From contig DBRJ01000036.1 in the NCBI GenBank assembly GCA_002305915.1, forward strand, positions 1-26,138: 26,138 bases of DNA. The letters are read 5' to 3'. This document shows, in pieces, positions 5,711-13,860 of the stretch. Made by a program: the position numbers and the translations under genes. This DNA comes from Pelotomaculum sp. UBA1371 (lineage in GTDB: Bacteria; Bacillota; Desulfotomaculia; Desulfotomaculales; Pelotomaculaceae). The notes beneath the pieces are model-generated. The model did no database searches. It was not told the DNA's origin and saw only the letters and a list, made by a program, of their open reading frames with translations. Numbering within the stretch: the stretch's first letter is position 1; each line of letters opens with the position of its first letter.

Positions 5711-6904
5711 TTGAAAAAAAAGAGATTGATGATCTGGGTTGCCGTTCTGGCCGCCCTGGCGTTGGCTGCGCTGTTCACGGGCGGGTGCTCGGGAAGGGGG
5801 GAAACCGGAAGCGGGGCCGGGGACGGCCTGGAGCCTTACAGGGTCGGCGCGGTTGTTGACATCAGCGGACCCTCTTCCTCCCTGGGGGTGCCGGAGCGCA
5901 ATACACTCCAGATGCTGGCGGATAAAGTCAATGCCGCCGGGGGAATCAACGGCCACCCTCTGGAACTGACCATCCTGGATAACAAGAGTGATGAAACAGA
6001 AGCTGTCCTTGCCGTAAAAAAATTAATTAACCAGCAAAAGGTGGCGGCGGTAATCGGCTGCAGCTCCAGCGGCCCTTCCATGGCCATGATCGACACTGTT
6101 CAGAAAGAGCAGGTACCCATGGTTTCCCTGGCTGCGGCCAGCAGTATCGTTGAACCTGTGGAGGAACGGAAGTGGGTTTTTAAAACAGCCCAGAGCGATC
6201 TTGTTACCGTCAACAGGCTGATCGGCTATCTGCAGGAAAAGGGGCTGACCCGGGTGGCTTTTTTGTACATGAACAACGCCTACGGTGACGGCGGCAAGAA
6301 AGCTTTCTTTGGGGCAGCGGAGAAGGCCGGGATGCAAATTGTGGCCGAAGAAAAGTTTGAGGCCACTGATAAGGATATGTCTCCCCAGTTAACCCGGGTC
6401 AAGGCTTCCGGGGCGCAGGCGACAATAATCTGGGCCATTCCGCCTTCCGCCTCCATTGTGACTAAGAATTACAGAGATCTGGGCCTGGCCATACCCCTCC
6501 TGCACAGCCACGGGGTGGGAAATCAGAACTTTATCGACCTGGCCGGGGGGGCGGCGGACGGTGTAATCCTGCCCATCGGCAAACTGGCCGTCAGCACGCA
6601 GGTTCCCGACAGCGACCCCCAGAAAAAAGTGCTTGCTGCATACATTGACGAATACGGCAAGAAATACAATTCTCCGCCAAATTCCTTCGGCGGTTATGCC
6701 TGGGACGCTTTTTACATGCTCGTGGCAGCCCTGGAAAAGGCCGGGCCGGACCGGGCCGGGATCCGCGACGAGCTGGAAAAGACCCGGGGTTTCACCGGTG
6801 TTTCCGGAGTTTTTAACATGTCGCCGGAGGACCATAACGGACTCGCTGAGGAGTCCATGGTCTTGGTCCAGATCCGGGACGGCCAGTGGAAGCTGTTGGA
6901 CTGA
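5711..6904 (+). CDS. ABC transporter solute-binding lipoprotein, LivJ/K family (aryl acid or amino acid)
   Basis: The 397-residue protein has a Lys-rich N-terminus, a hydrophobic segment (about 6-22) and a lipobox-like TGGC with Cys26, so it should be a lipid-anchored receptor outside the membrane. The rest is a Peripla_BP_6-type binding protein: DISGPSSSLG near the start, then GGINGHPLEL, GCSSSGPSMAMID and GGYAWDAFYM. Members bind branched-chain amino acids, amides or aromatic acids, so the ligand cannot be called from the fold. Context (Phe T-box upstream, phenylacetate-CoA ligase downstream) points to phenylacetate, phenylalanine or a relative; this is inference. The TTG at 5711 has GGGGGAG ending 6 nt upstream. 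An ORF extension to 5621 adds 30 residues that would bury the signal peptide. Confidence 0.85.
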   Translation: MKKKRLMIWVAVLAALALAALFTGGCSGRGETGSGAGDGLEPYRVGAVVDISGPSSSLGVPERNTLQMLADKVNAAGGINGHPLELTILDNKSDETEAVLAVKKLINQQKVAAVIGCSSSGPSMAMIDTVQKEQVPMVSLAAASSIVEPVEERKWVFKTAQSDLVTVNRLIGYLQEKGLTRVAFLYMNNAYGDGGKKAFFGAAEKAGMQIVAEEKFEATDKDMSPQLTRVKASGAQATIIWAIPPSASIVTKNYRDLGLAIPLLHSHGVGNQNFIDLAGGAADGVILPIGKLAVSTQVPDSDPQKKVLAAYIDEYGKKYNSPPNSFGGYAWDAFYMLVAALEKAGPDRAGIRDELEKTRGFTGVSGVFNMSPEDHNGLAEESMVLVQIRDGQWKLLD

Positions 6905-6930
6905 TAGACTGAGCAAAGAAGGTGAATGAA

Positions 6931-7812
6931 TTGGATTTGACCGGGCAACTTCTCCAACTTTTGTTCACGGGGTTCACCCTGGGCGGAATTTATGCCCTGA
7001 TTGCCCTGGCCCTGGTTACAACATTCAACATTACAGGGGTGCTGAATATGGCCCAGGGCGAGTTTCTGGCCCTGGGGGCGTTGCTGGCCGCCAGCCTTTG
7101 CGCGGCCGGCGCGTCCCTGCCCCTGGCCTTCGTGATTGCGGTGGCGACGCTGGCCCTCCTGGGCGGATTGCTGGAGCGTTCGGCAATCCACCCCGCCCGC
7201 CACGCCCCCGGGCTGATCCTGATTATCATCACCATTGGCCTTTCCATCTCCCTGCGGGGGTTGGCCCTGTTGATCTGGGGCACGGAACCGGCCTCACTGC
7301 CCGCTTTTTCAGGGGGCGGGCCGTTGTTCGTGATGGGGGCCGCCGTCAACCCCCAGAGCCTGTGGATCCTGGGTCTGGTTGCCCTGGCCGTAGCCGGCCT
7401 GCATGCTTTTTTTGAACTGACCTATGCCGGCAAGGTGTTCCGGGCCTGTGAAATTAACCGGACGGGCGCAAGGCTGGTGGGGATTAATCCCGCCGCCCTG
7501 TCCTTCCTGGCCTTTGCCGGAAGCGGCGCCCTGGGGGCGGCGGCCGGCATATTTATCGCGCCTGTTACCCTGGCAACCTATGACATGGGCTTTTTACTGG
7601 GTGTGAAGGGCTGTGTGGCGGCTATCATCGGCGGCCTCAACAGCGTCGGGGGAGCGGTGCTGGGAGGGTTGCTCCTGGGTATCCTGGAAGCTTTCGGAGC
7701 CGGCCTGGTGTCGTCGGGCTTAAAGGACGCCCTGTCCCTGCTGGTCCTGCTGGGGGTGTTGCTGGGGAGGCCGGAGGGTTTAATCGGAGCGGTTGCCGGG
7801 CGCAAAGTGTAA
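6931..7812 (+). CDS. livH: LivH-type branched-chain/aromatic ABC permease
   Basis: This inner-membrane permease of about 293 residues has LivH hallmarks: an N-terminal GFTLGGIYALIALALV, then NMAQGEFLALGA, and near the C-terminus GLNSVGGAVLGGLLLG. About eight hydrophobic segments are visible. It would pair with LivM as the transport channel driven by the LivG and LivF ATPases. AAGAAGGTG ends 6 nt before the TTG at 6931; a GTG at 6922 would overlap that site. It begins 26 nt after the receptor gene, clearly in the same operon. Substrate is set by the receptor and is unknown. Confidence 0.88.
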   Translation: MDLTGQLLQLLFTGFTLGGIYALIALALVTTFNITGVLNMAQGEFLALGALLAASLCAAGASLPLAFVIAVATLALLGGLLERSAIHPARHAPGLILIIITIGLSISLRGLALLIWGTEPASLPAFSGGGPLFVMGAAVNPQSLWILGLVALAVAGLHAFFELTYAGKVFRACEINRTGARLVGINPAALSFLAFAGSGALGAAAGIFIAPVTLATYDMGFLLGVKGCVAAIIGGLNSVGGAVLGGLLLGILEAFGAGLVSSGLKDALSLLVLLGVLLGRPEGLIGAVAGRKV

Positions 7813-8083
7813 CGGGGAAGCGGCTGTTGAAAACTGATCAATCCTGAGGTGGACCGGATGGGAATTCCTTTTAAAGAGCCGGGCCGAAGGTACAGGAACC
7901 TTTGCTACGGGGGACTAGTTCCCGGGGTTTAAGGTTGCCGGGTGGGCAATAGTGCGGGTGCTTGAAAAAATAAGGCCCCCGGCCGGTACGGCCGGCTGCC
8001 CGGCGGCCTGCTTAATAAAAATTTATAAGGTAAACAGCTCTCAGATAGATTTTAATTCAGTAGTCAACAGGAGTTATGAGGAT
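7813..8083 (+). other. Long livH-livM spacer with a GC-rich hairpin and a 24-codon ORF
   Basis: The gap of 271 bp is unusual, since these genes normally abut. It holds a 24-codon ORF (7858-7932) preceded by GAGGTGG, of doubtful reality, and a short palindrome GGCCG-GTA-CGGCC at 7981-7993. No terminator with a T run and no convincing promoter were found. Confidence 0.4.
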
Positions 8084-9088
8084 ATGTTGAAGAACGCGGT
8101 GGTTTTGACAGTCTTAATCTTTTTCCTGGTCCTGCCTTTGCTGATCAGGAGCAATTACCTGCTGGGAATACTCATCGTGACCGGCCTTTATACCATCATT
8201 GTAATCGGCCTGGGCATCCTGATGGGTTATGCCGGCCAGGTTTCCTTCGGGCAGGCCGCCTTTTTCGGGCTGGGGGGCTACACCGCGGCCATTTTGTCCA
8301 CGTCCTGCAGTTGGCCCACACCGGCTGCCCTGCTGGCCGCCATGGTTCTGCCCGGCCTGGTGGCGGCCTTGATCGGCCGCCCCACCCTGAAGCTGAAAGA
8401 GCTGTATCTAGCCCTGGCCACCCTGGCCTTCGGGATCCTGGTCCACATTCTCTTCAACGAGGGCGGGGAAATTACCGGCGGCCCCTCGGGACTGATGGGG
8501 ATTCCCTATCTTTCTCTGGGCGGACTGGTATTCGACCGGGACATCAAGTTTTACTATCTTGTCCTGGCTGTGGTCCTGCTTGTTTCCCTGGCCGTGCACA
8601 ACCTGATCCAGTCCCGCACCGGCAGGGCGCTCAGGGCCATCCGGGAGAGCGAGCATGCCGCCGAAGCAGCGGGTATGGACACGGTTCTTTTGAAGCTCCA
8701 GGCCTTTGTCTTCAGCGCCGTGCTGGCCGGCCTGGCAGGGGGGTTATACGCCTTCTACGTCACCTTTATCAGCCCCTCCCCTTTCAGCTTTCACATGTCC
8801 GTCCAGTTTGTCCTGATGGCTGTTGTGGGGGGCCTGGGTACATTCTGGGGGCCGCTTTTGGGTTCCGGGCTGGTGGTAGCCCTGGGTGAGGCGCTGCGCT
8901 GGGCGGTACCCCTGGTGATCCCCGGGGCCGGGGGAGAATACCAGATCATATTTTTCGGAATAATCCTGGTGCTTGTGATGGTTTTTCGCCCCGGGGGACT
9001 GGGGTCGCTCTTCAGTCCGCCGGTGCACCGGGAAAGACCGGGCAGGCCCGGTGAAAAGGGGGTAGATGATAGTGTTGCTGGAGGTTGA
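8084..9088 (+). CDS. livM: LivM-type branched-chain/aromatic ABC permease
   Basis: The product of 334 residues is a multi-span permease with the LivM core GYAGQVSFGQAAFFGLGGYT, then KELYLALATLAFG, GRALRAIRESE, and a C-terminal GGLGTFWGPLLG. The first hydrophobic segment begins at residue 5 when the ATG at 8084 is used, as in the family. An upstream in-frame extension to 7952 adds 44 residues with Pro and Cys clusters and no family resemblance. CAGGAG and GAGGA lie shortly upstream of 8084. The 3' end overlaps livG by 23 nt, supporting translational coupling. It forms the second half of the channel with LivH. Confidence 0.88.
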   Translation: MLKNAVVLTVLIFFLVLPLLIRSNYLLGILIVTGLYTIIVIGLGILMGYAGQVSFGQAAFFGLGGYTAAILSTSCSWPTPAALLAAMVLPGLVAALIGRPTLKLKELYLALATLAFGILVHILFNEGGEITGGPSGLMGIPYLSLGGLVFDRDIKFYYLVLAVVLLVSLAVHNLIQSRTGRALRAIRESEHAAEAAGMDTVLLKLQAFVFSAVLAGLAGGLYAFYVTFISPSPFSFHMSVQFVLMAVVGGLGTFWGPLLGSGLVVALGEALRWAVPLVIPGAGGEYQIIFFGIILVLVMVFRPGGLGSLFSPPVHRERPGRPGEKGVDDSVAGG

Positions 9089-9839
9089 GGGCCTGACACG
9101 ACACTTCGGAGGTGTTGCAGCTGTAAAAGAAATCAGTTTTAAGCTGAAGAAGTCAGAAATATTTGCCCTGATTGGGCCCAACGGGGCCGGTAAGACCACC
9201 GTTTTCAACCTGATCACCGGCATGCTGGCGCCTGACGCAGGTTCGCTGGTTTTTGAGGGGATGTCCCTGGCCGGCCTGAAGCCCCACCAGATTGCCGCCG
9301 CAGGCATTACCAGGACTTTTCAAAACCTTCAGCTCTTCGGGGGAATGACGGTGCTTGAAAATATCATGGCGGGCGCCCACCTGAAGGGCAGGACCGGGTT
9401 TTTGAAAGCCCTGGCTGCCTGGCCGGGCTCGGCCCGGGAAGAAAAAAAGATCCGGCAGGAAGCCCTGGCCCTGTTGAAAGAGGTGGGGCTGGCCGGCCTG
9501 GCGGACCTGCCTGCCGCCGCCCTCCCCTTCGGCCGCCAGCGTCTCCTGGAAGTGGCCAGGGCGCTGGCCTCCGGACCCCGGCTGGTCCTGCTGGATGAGC
9601 CTGCCGCCGGCCTGAACAGTGCCGAAACAAAGGAGCTGGCTGACTACCTGAAGCGGTTGAGGGAAGAGGGCAAGTCGATGGTGCTGGTGGAGCACGACAT
9701 GGAAACTGTTATGGAAGTGGCCGACCGGATCATGGTTTTAAATTTCGGCGAAGTAATTGCCCTGGGGACGCCGGCGGAAATCCAGGCGAACCCGGAAGTG
9801 ATCAAAGCCTATCTGGGGGAGGATGAACAGGTTGCTTGA
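9066..9839 (+). CDS. livG: LivG-type ABC transporter ATPase
   Basis: The 257-residue ATPase has Walker A GPNGAGKTT (37-45), a Q-loop in TRTFQNLQLF, Walker B LVLLDEPAAGLN and the switch His in VEHDMETVM, all in the LivG pattern. The signature is unusual, PFGRQRLLEVARAL in place of the common LSYGQQR form, but the Arg/Gln region is kept. AAAAGGGGG precedes the ATG by a few nucleotides. It starts inside the end of livM and overlaps the start of livF by 17 nt, so the three are translated together. It hydrolyses ATP on the cytoplasmic face of the LivHM channel. Confidence 0.9.
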   Translation: MIVLLEVEGLTRHFGGVAAVKEISFKLKKSEIFALIGPNGAGKTTVFNLITGMLAPDAGSLVFEGMSLAGLKPHQIAAAGITRTFQNLQLFGGMTVLENIMAGAHLKGRTGFLKALAAWPGSAREEKKIRQEALALLKEVGLAGLADLPAAALPFGRQRLLEVARALASGPRLVLLDEPAAGLNSAETKELADYLKRLREEGKSMVLVEHDMETVMEVADRIMVLNFGEVIALGTPAEIQANPEVIKAYLGEDEQVA

Positions 9840-10572
9840 AATTATTGGACTGCAGGTCAACCACGGCTGGGTGAGGGCGCTGCGGGACCTTTCCCTGCAC
9901 ATCCATAAAGGTGAAATGGTGGCTGTAATCGGCGCCAACGGGGCTGGTAAAAGCACCCTTCTGGGCGCCCTGGCGGGGCTTTACAAACCGGCCGGAGGCA
10001 GGATATTATTAAACGGCAGGTCTGTGACCGGCAAGCCTGCCGAGTATATGGTCAGACAGGGTATTTCCCTGGTGCCCGAGCGCAGGGAGATCTTCAACTC
10101 CTTAACCGTTCTGGATAATCTCCTTCTAGGAGCTTATCACCACTACCGCGCCCTTAAGGATGCGGTCAGGGAGGACGTAAAAAGGGTTCTGGAGCTGTTC
10201 CCCGCCCTCCGGGGCAGGGAGAGGGATCCTGCAGGCACTTTGAGCGGCGGACTCCAGCAGATGCTGGCCATCGGGCGCGGGCTGATGGCCCGGCCTTCAC
10301 TGCTTCTGCTGGATGAGCCTTCGTCAGGTCTGGCGCCGCTGGTGGTGCGGGAAATCATGGCTGCCCTGGCGGACTTGAAGCAAACCGGGATGACCATAGT
10401 CCTGGTGGAACAGAATACGGCTGCTGCGCTGAAGGTGACGGACCGCGCCCTGGTCATGGAAAGGGGAAGGATTGTCTTAAGCGGTTGTTCAGATGAGATG
10501 ATCAGCAACGCCAGGGTCCAGCAGGCCTACCTGGGCCGCGTGCGGGCGGCGCGGCCTGCGGCGGTGCTTTAA
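9823..10572 (+). CDS. livF: LivF-type ABC transporter ATPase
   Basis: The product has up to 249 residues, with Walker A GANGAGKST (37-45), the LivF-specific VPERREIFNSLTV, signature LSGGLQQMLAIGRGL, Walker B LLLLDEPSSGLAP and LVEQN in place of the switch His, which is normal for LivF. It is the second ATPase of the Liv-type importer. The ATG at 9823 directly touches the strong GGGGGAGG site; the TTG at 9832 has better spacing and may be the true start, shortening the protein by three residues. It is followed by a 105-nt gap with a large hairpin before the ligase gene. Confidence 0.9.
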   Translation: MNRLLEIIGLQVNHGWVRALRDLSLHIHKGEMVAVIGANGAGKSTLLGALAGLYKPAGGRILLNGRSVTGKPAEYMVRQGISLVPERREIFNSLTVLDNLLLGAYHHYRALKDAVREDVKRVLELFPALRGRERDPAGTLSGGLQQMLAIGRGLMARPSLLLLDEPSSGLAPLVVREIMAALADLKQTGMTIVLVEQNTAAALKVTDRALVMERGRIVLSGCSDEMISNARVQQAYLGRVRAARPAAVL

Positions 10573-10586
10573 AACAATAAAGGTAA

Positions 10587-10638
10587 CCGGACACTGACCG
10601 GAGCCGCAGGAGCAACAGCGGCTGCGCTCCGTGTCCGG
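10587..10638 (+). other. Large stem-loop between livF and the ligase gene
   Basis: CCGGACAC (10587-10594) pairs with GTGTCCGG (10631-10638), and inside it GGAGCCGC pairs with GCGGCTgcgCTCC across a 3-nt bulge. There is no T run. It may act as an mRNA processing or stability element that uncouples ligase expression from the transporter. Confidence 0.6.
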
Positions 10639-10677
10639 AGCTTATAAATCTATTTTAAGGGAAAGTGGTGTTTGTTT

Positions 10678-12003
10678 ATGAATATCAGTGGGGATGCCAG
10701 GATTTCCTACTGGGACAGGGAAATTGAGACCATGTCCCGGGAGGGTCTGGAAAACCTGCAGTCTCAACGGCTCAGGGAGACGGTGCGGAGGGTTTATGAA
10801 AGGGTGCCCTTTTACCGGCAGGCCTTTAAGGATAAAGGGATCGAGCCGGGAGACATCAAGTCCCTGGCGGATCTCAGCAAGCTGCCCTTCACCGTCAAGC
10901 AGGACCTGAGGGATAATTACCCCTACGGACTTTTTGCCGCACCCATGAGCGATATTGTGCGCATCCATGCCTCCTCGGGTACGACCGGCAAACCCTCCGT
11001 GGTGGGTTACACCCGGCAGGATATTGAAAACTGGGCGGAGATGGTGGCCCGGGCCCTGGTGATGGCCGGGGGGACGAAGCATGACGTGGTCCATGTAGCT
11101 TACGGTTACGGACTTTTTACCGGGGGCCTGGGGCTGCATTACGGTGTGGAGCGGCTGGGAGCTTCCGTCGTGCCTGTTTCCGGCGGAAACACAGACCGCC
11201 AGTTGATGCTTTTGCAGGATTTTGGGGCAACCATGATTGCCTGCACCCCTTCCTACGCCCTGTACCTGGCCGAAGAAGGCCAGGCGGCCGGTATTGATTT
11301 TAAAAAGCACCCCCTGCGCATCGGCATTTTCGGCGCCGAGCCGTGGACAGAAAACATGCGGGCCCAGCTGGAGGAGAAGCTTTCCATTACAGCCCTGGAC
11401 ATTTACGGGCTCAGCGAGGTTATGGGTCCCGGGGTTTCCATGGAATGTCCGGCCAAGTGCGGCAGCCATATTTTTGAAGACCATTTTATTGCTGAAATCA
11501 TCGATCCTGATACCGGTGAGACCCTGCCTTACGGGCAGCAGGGGGAGCTGGTCCTGACCACGATTCAAAAGGAAGGAATCCCTGTGATTCGCTACCGCAC
11601 CCGTGATATTTCCACCCTTCACCCGGAAAAGTGTGCCTGCGGGCGCACCCATATAAGGATGAAGCGGGTTGCAGGGCGCAGCGACGACATGCTGATTATC
11701 CGGGGCGTTAATGTCTTTCCCTCCCAGGTGGAGAGCGTGCTGCTGGAATTCGGCGAGACCGAGCCCCACTACCTGCTGGTTGTAGACCGGAAGGGCGAGC
11801 TGGACAATCTGGAAGTATGGGTTGAACTATCTGAGCAAATGTTTTCGGATAAAATTAAGCAGATAGAGAACCTGGAGGCAAGGATCCGCAACAAGATCTT
11901 AAGTGTCCTTCAAATCAACGTCAAAATCAAGTTTGTAGAGCCCAGGACCATTCCCAGAAGCGAGGGCAAGGCCAGGCGGGTCATGGACCGCCGGGAATTA
12001 TAG
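10678..12003 (+). CDS. paaK: Phenylacetate-CoA ligase
   Basis: This 441-residue AMP-forming ligase activates an aryl acid, typically phenylacetate, to its CoA thioester. Motifs of the adenylate-forming superfamily are all present: the phosphate-binding HASSGTTGKPS near residues 98-108, YGLSEVMGPG, RYRTRDIS, and the hinge region GRSDDMLIIRGVNVFPSQVE, all in the PaaK style. Length is normal. Some family members act on other aryl acids such as indoleacetate. The ATG at 10678 lies 7 nt after AAAGTGGTG. As last gene of the Phe T-box operon it would be made when charged tRNA-Phe is scarce. This favours a role in making phenylalanine from phenylacetate over degrading it; that step is inference. Confidence 0.9.
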   Translation: MNISGDARISYWDREIETMSREGLENLQSQRLRETVRRVYERVPFYRQAFKDKGIEPGDIKSLADLSKLPFTVKQDLRDNYPYGLFAAPMSDIVRIHASSGTTGKPSVVGYTRQDIENWAEMVARALVMAGGTKHDVVHVAYGYGLFTGGLGLHYGVERLGASVVPVSGGNTDRQLMLLQDFGATMIACTPSYALYLAEEGQAAGIDFKKHPLRIGIFGAEPWTENMRAQLEEKLSITALDIYGLSEVMGPGVSMECPAKCGSHIFEDHFIAEIIDPDTGETLPYGQQGELVLTTIQKEGIPVIRYRTRDISTLHPEKCACGRTHIRMKRVAGRSDDMLIIRGVNVFPSQVESVLLEFGETEPHYLLVVDRKGELDNLEVWVELSEQMFSDKIKQIENLEARIRNKILSVLQINVKIKFVEPRTIPRSEGKARRVMDRREL

Positions 12004-12048
12004 CGGTTTTGAGGGAATTAGAGCAGATAGCGGCTGACGTATTGAGGT

Positions 12049-12087
12049 ACCCGCCTTTTTAAATTTAAAAGGGCGGGTTAATTTTTC
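12049..12087 (+). terminator. Terminator of the T-box/liv/paaK operon
   Basis: A 15-bp stem (12049-12063 with 12064-12078) based on ACCCGCC/GGGCGGGT and an AT-rich top, with one G-T pair, is followed by a T-rich tract at 12082-12086. Confidence 0.85.
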
Positions 12088-12253
12088 AAAAAGTTCCGGG
12101 TCCTGTTACCCGGCGGGCAAATAAGGGCTGGAGAGGAAAAGGGATAATAACAATTTTTGTCGAATTGTCTATGGGGAATAAGACGGGTTCAGGCTGTCAA
12201 TCCTAGAAAGGAATGACCCGCAACTTCAATTTACCGCCGGGGGAGGCTTATAA

Positions 12254-13324
12254 ATGAAGAAACTGAACAAAAAAAGATTGTACCTGGTACTGCTGGTTTT
12301 TCTTGTCCTGGGTGTGTCCGGCTATGCCATCAAGGCCCTTTCCGGCGAGCCCGGGCTGAAACCGCCGGGGGTGAATGAACCCCGGGAACAATTAAGTGAG
12401 GTCACCGGCGGCTCTGAAACTGCCCTTAGCCCTTCCGGCTCCGCACCGGCTGCGGCCGGGGGGGATGAAAGGGAGCAGGGGGAGGAAAAAAACAGCGACA
12501 GTGACGGCACGCTTGAAGAAACGGGCAGTGAGGCCGGCGAAACTCCCCCGGACAAGGGCAGCCCCCCCGCTGAAAATTCTCCCAACCCGGGCAGCCCGTC
12601 CGGCGCAACCCCTGTAGATACAGGGGGGCTGTCCAACGTCAAAAACGGCTGGGGGCTGAAGCGGAACAGCAGCCACCAGCAGCCCGAAATGTCCTCCTCC
12701 ACCAATAAGCTGCTTGCCCGGTACGGCGCCTACTGGGTGGGCAAGCCGGACGAAAAAGTGGTTTACCTGACTTTCGATGAAGGTTATGAAAACGGTTATA
12801 CACCGAGTATCCTGGATACTCTTAAAGCCAACGACGTTAAAGCAGCCTTTTTTGTCACAGGGCATTACCTGAAGACACAGCCCGATCTAGTCAGGCGGAT
12901 GGTGGAGGAAGGGCATATTGTGGGCAACCACACGGACACCCACCCCAGCCTGCCTGATGTCACGGACGAAGAAATCAAGAAGGAACTGCAGGTTGTGGAA
13001 GAAAGCTATGCCGGCATAACCGGTAAGAAGGACATGAAGTACCTAAGGCCGCCGAAGGGTGAATACAGTGAGCGGACCCTGGCCCTGACCAGGGAACTGG
13101 GCTACCACAATATTTTCTGGAGCATGGCTTTTGTGGACTGGGTGCCCATGCCCGGCGGGCCGGAGGAGGCCTACCAGTCGGTTATGGACAACCTGCATAA
13201 CGGTGCCCTGATTTTGCTGCATGCGGTTTCCAAAGATAATACCGAGGCGATGGACAGGATTTTAAAAGATATCAAGGCCCGGGGGTACACATTTAAAACC
13301 CTGGACGATCTGGTTGCAAATTAA
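12254..13324 (+). CDS. pdaA: PdaA-type polysaccharide deacetylase with long low-complexity linker
   Basis: The 356-residue protein has a basic N-terminus and one membrane or signal segment (about 8-26), then a Pro/Gly/Ser/Glu-rich linker (about 30-128), then a NodB-type deacetylase domain. The domain shows TFDEGY (173-178), the metal site HTDTH (226-230), RPPKG (265-269) and LLHAVS. GWGLKRNSSHQQP before the domain matches PdaA, which makes muramic delta-lactam in the spore cortex in Bacillus; the spore role here is inference. PdaA is usually about 260 residues, so the extra length is the linker. The ATG has GGGGGAGG about 9 nt upstream. It has its own transcript, between two terminators. No clear sporulation-sigma promoter was found in 12088-12253. 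Confidence 0.88.
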   Translation: MKKLNKKRLYLVLLVFLVLGVSGYAIKALSGEPGLKPPGVNEPREQLSEVTGGSETALSPSGSAPAAAGGDEREQGEEKNSDSDGTLEETGSEAGETPPDKGSPPAENSPNPGSPSGATPVDTGGLSNVKNGWGLKRNSSHQQPEMSSSTNKLLARYGAYWVGKPDEKVVYLTFDEGYENGYTPSILDTLKANDVKAAFFVTGHYLKTQPDLVRRMVEEGHIVGNHTDTHPSLPDVTDEEIKKELQVVEESYAGITGKKDMKYLRPPKGEYSERTLALTRELGYHNIFWSMAFVDWVPMPGGPEEAYQSVMDNLHNGALILLHAVSKDNTEAMDRILKDIKARGYTFKTLDDLVAN

Positions 13325-13342
13325 ATTTTTATAGGGAGGTTT

Positions 13343-13390
13343 TTTCTTTCAGCTTAAAATGCCAGTTTAACTTTCTTTCAGCTTAAAATG
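13343..13390 (+). repeat. Two 19-bp direct repeats after pdaA
   Basis: TTTCTTTCAGCTTAAAATG occurs at 13343-13361 and 13372-13390, period 29 bp, without mismatch. A related GAGCTTAAAA follows inside the next terminator stem. Each copy ends in an ATG, but the frames close quickly or run into the terminator. Confidence 0.75.
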
Positions 13391-13400
13391 AAGCCGGACG

Positions 13401-13443
13401 CCGCTTTTAAAGTTCCCCGGAGCTTAAAAAGCGGTGTTTTTTT
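13401..13443 (+). terminator. Terminator of pdaA
   Basis: CCGCTTTT (13401-13408) pairs with AAAAGCGG (13427-13434), the helix continues with AAG/CTT, and a T run covers 13437-13443. Confidence 0.85.
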
Positions 13444-13860
13444 AGCCGGGGACTGCCGGTTTAAGAGGAATAACGGCCTGCTTCAACCTCCAACGGGCTT
13501 TTTCAGGGCTGTTCAAAGCAGCAAAGGGCAGGTTCCAAAGGAATAAGAACAGGAGGTTTTTAACTTGTAATTATCCCGGGGCCGTAAAGATGCCTATTCC
13601 GCTTGAAGAAAGGGTTTGAAAAATAGAGTATTACCGGTTATAGTAAGATTAAACAGAAGAATATCCAGAGCCTGAGATCCGCTTTGCCGCAGCCGCTAAA
13701 ATTGACCGGCAGCGGTGGCAACCGGACATCAGGCGTCTTTTGAAGGTTGGAAAAGCTGTCCGGACCGGCGTTTTGTTTAAGCCGGGTTGTTTTGTTTTTG
13801 TACGGGCAGATGGATTGTTCAGAATCAATAACAGCGAAAGCATTAAAAGGGGTCGACAGC
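13444..13860 (+). other. Non-coding stretch before the symporter with a 65-nt hairpin
   Basis: No supportable gene lies here. An AGGAGG at 13551-13556 is followed at normal spacing by TTG-TAA, a start-stop. At 13670-13734 a long imperfect hairpin can form: GCCTGA/TCAGGC, then TCCG/CGGA, TTGCC/GGCAA and CCGCT/AGCGG, about 20 bp in total with a 13-nt loop. It is followed by a short GTCTTTT, so it could be a weak terminator or a structured leader. Confidence 0.5.

Noticed and set aside
10642..11769. 375-codon ORF on the minus strand opposite paaK
   Set aside because: It is antisense to a gene with every expected ligase motif and has no family motif or ribosome site; it is a by-product of GC-rich codon use.
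13359..13370. Short ORFs beginning at the ATG of each 19-bp repeat after pdaA
   Set aside because: The first closes after three codons and the second runs into the terminator stem; spacing from the nearest GGGAGG is too long.
13551..13566. Leader peptide after AGGAGG
   Set aside because: The start codon at the right distance is followed immediately by a stop, so no peptide can be made.
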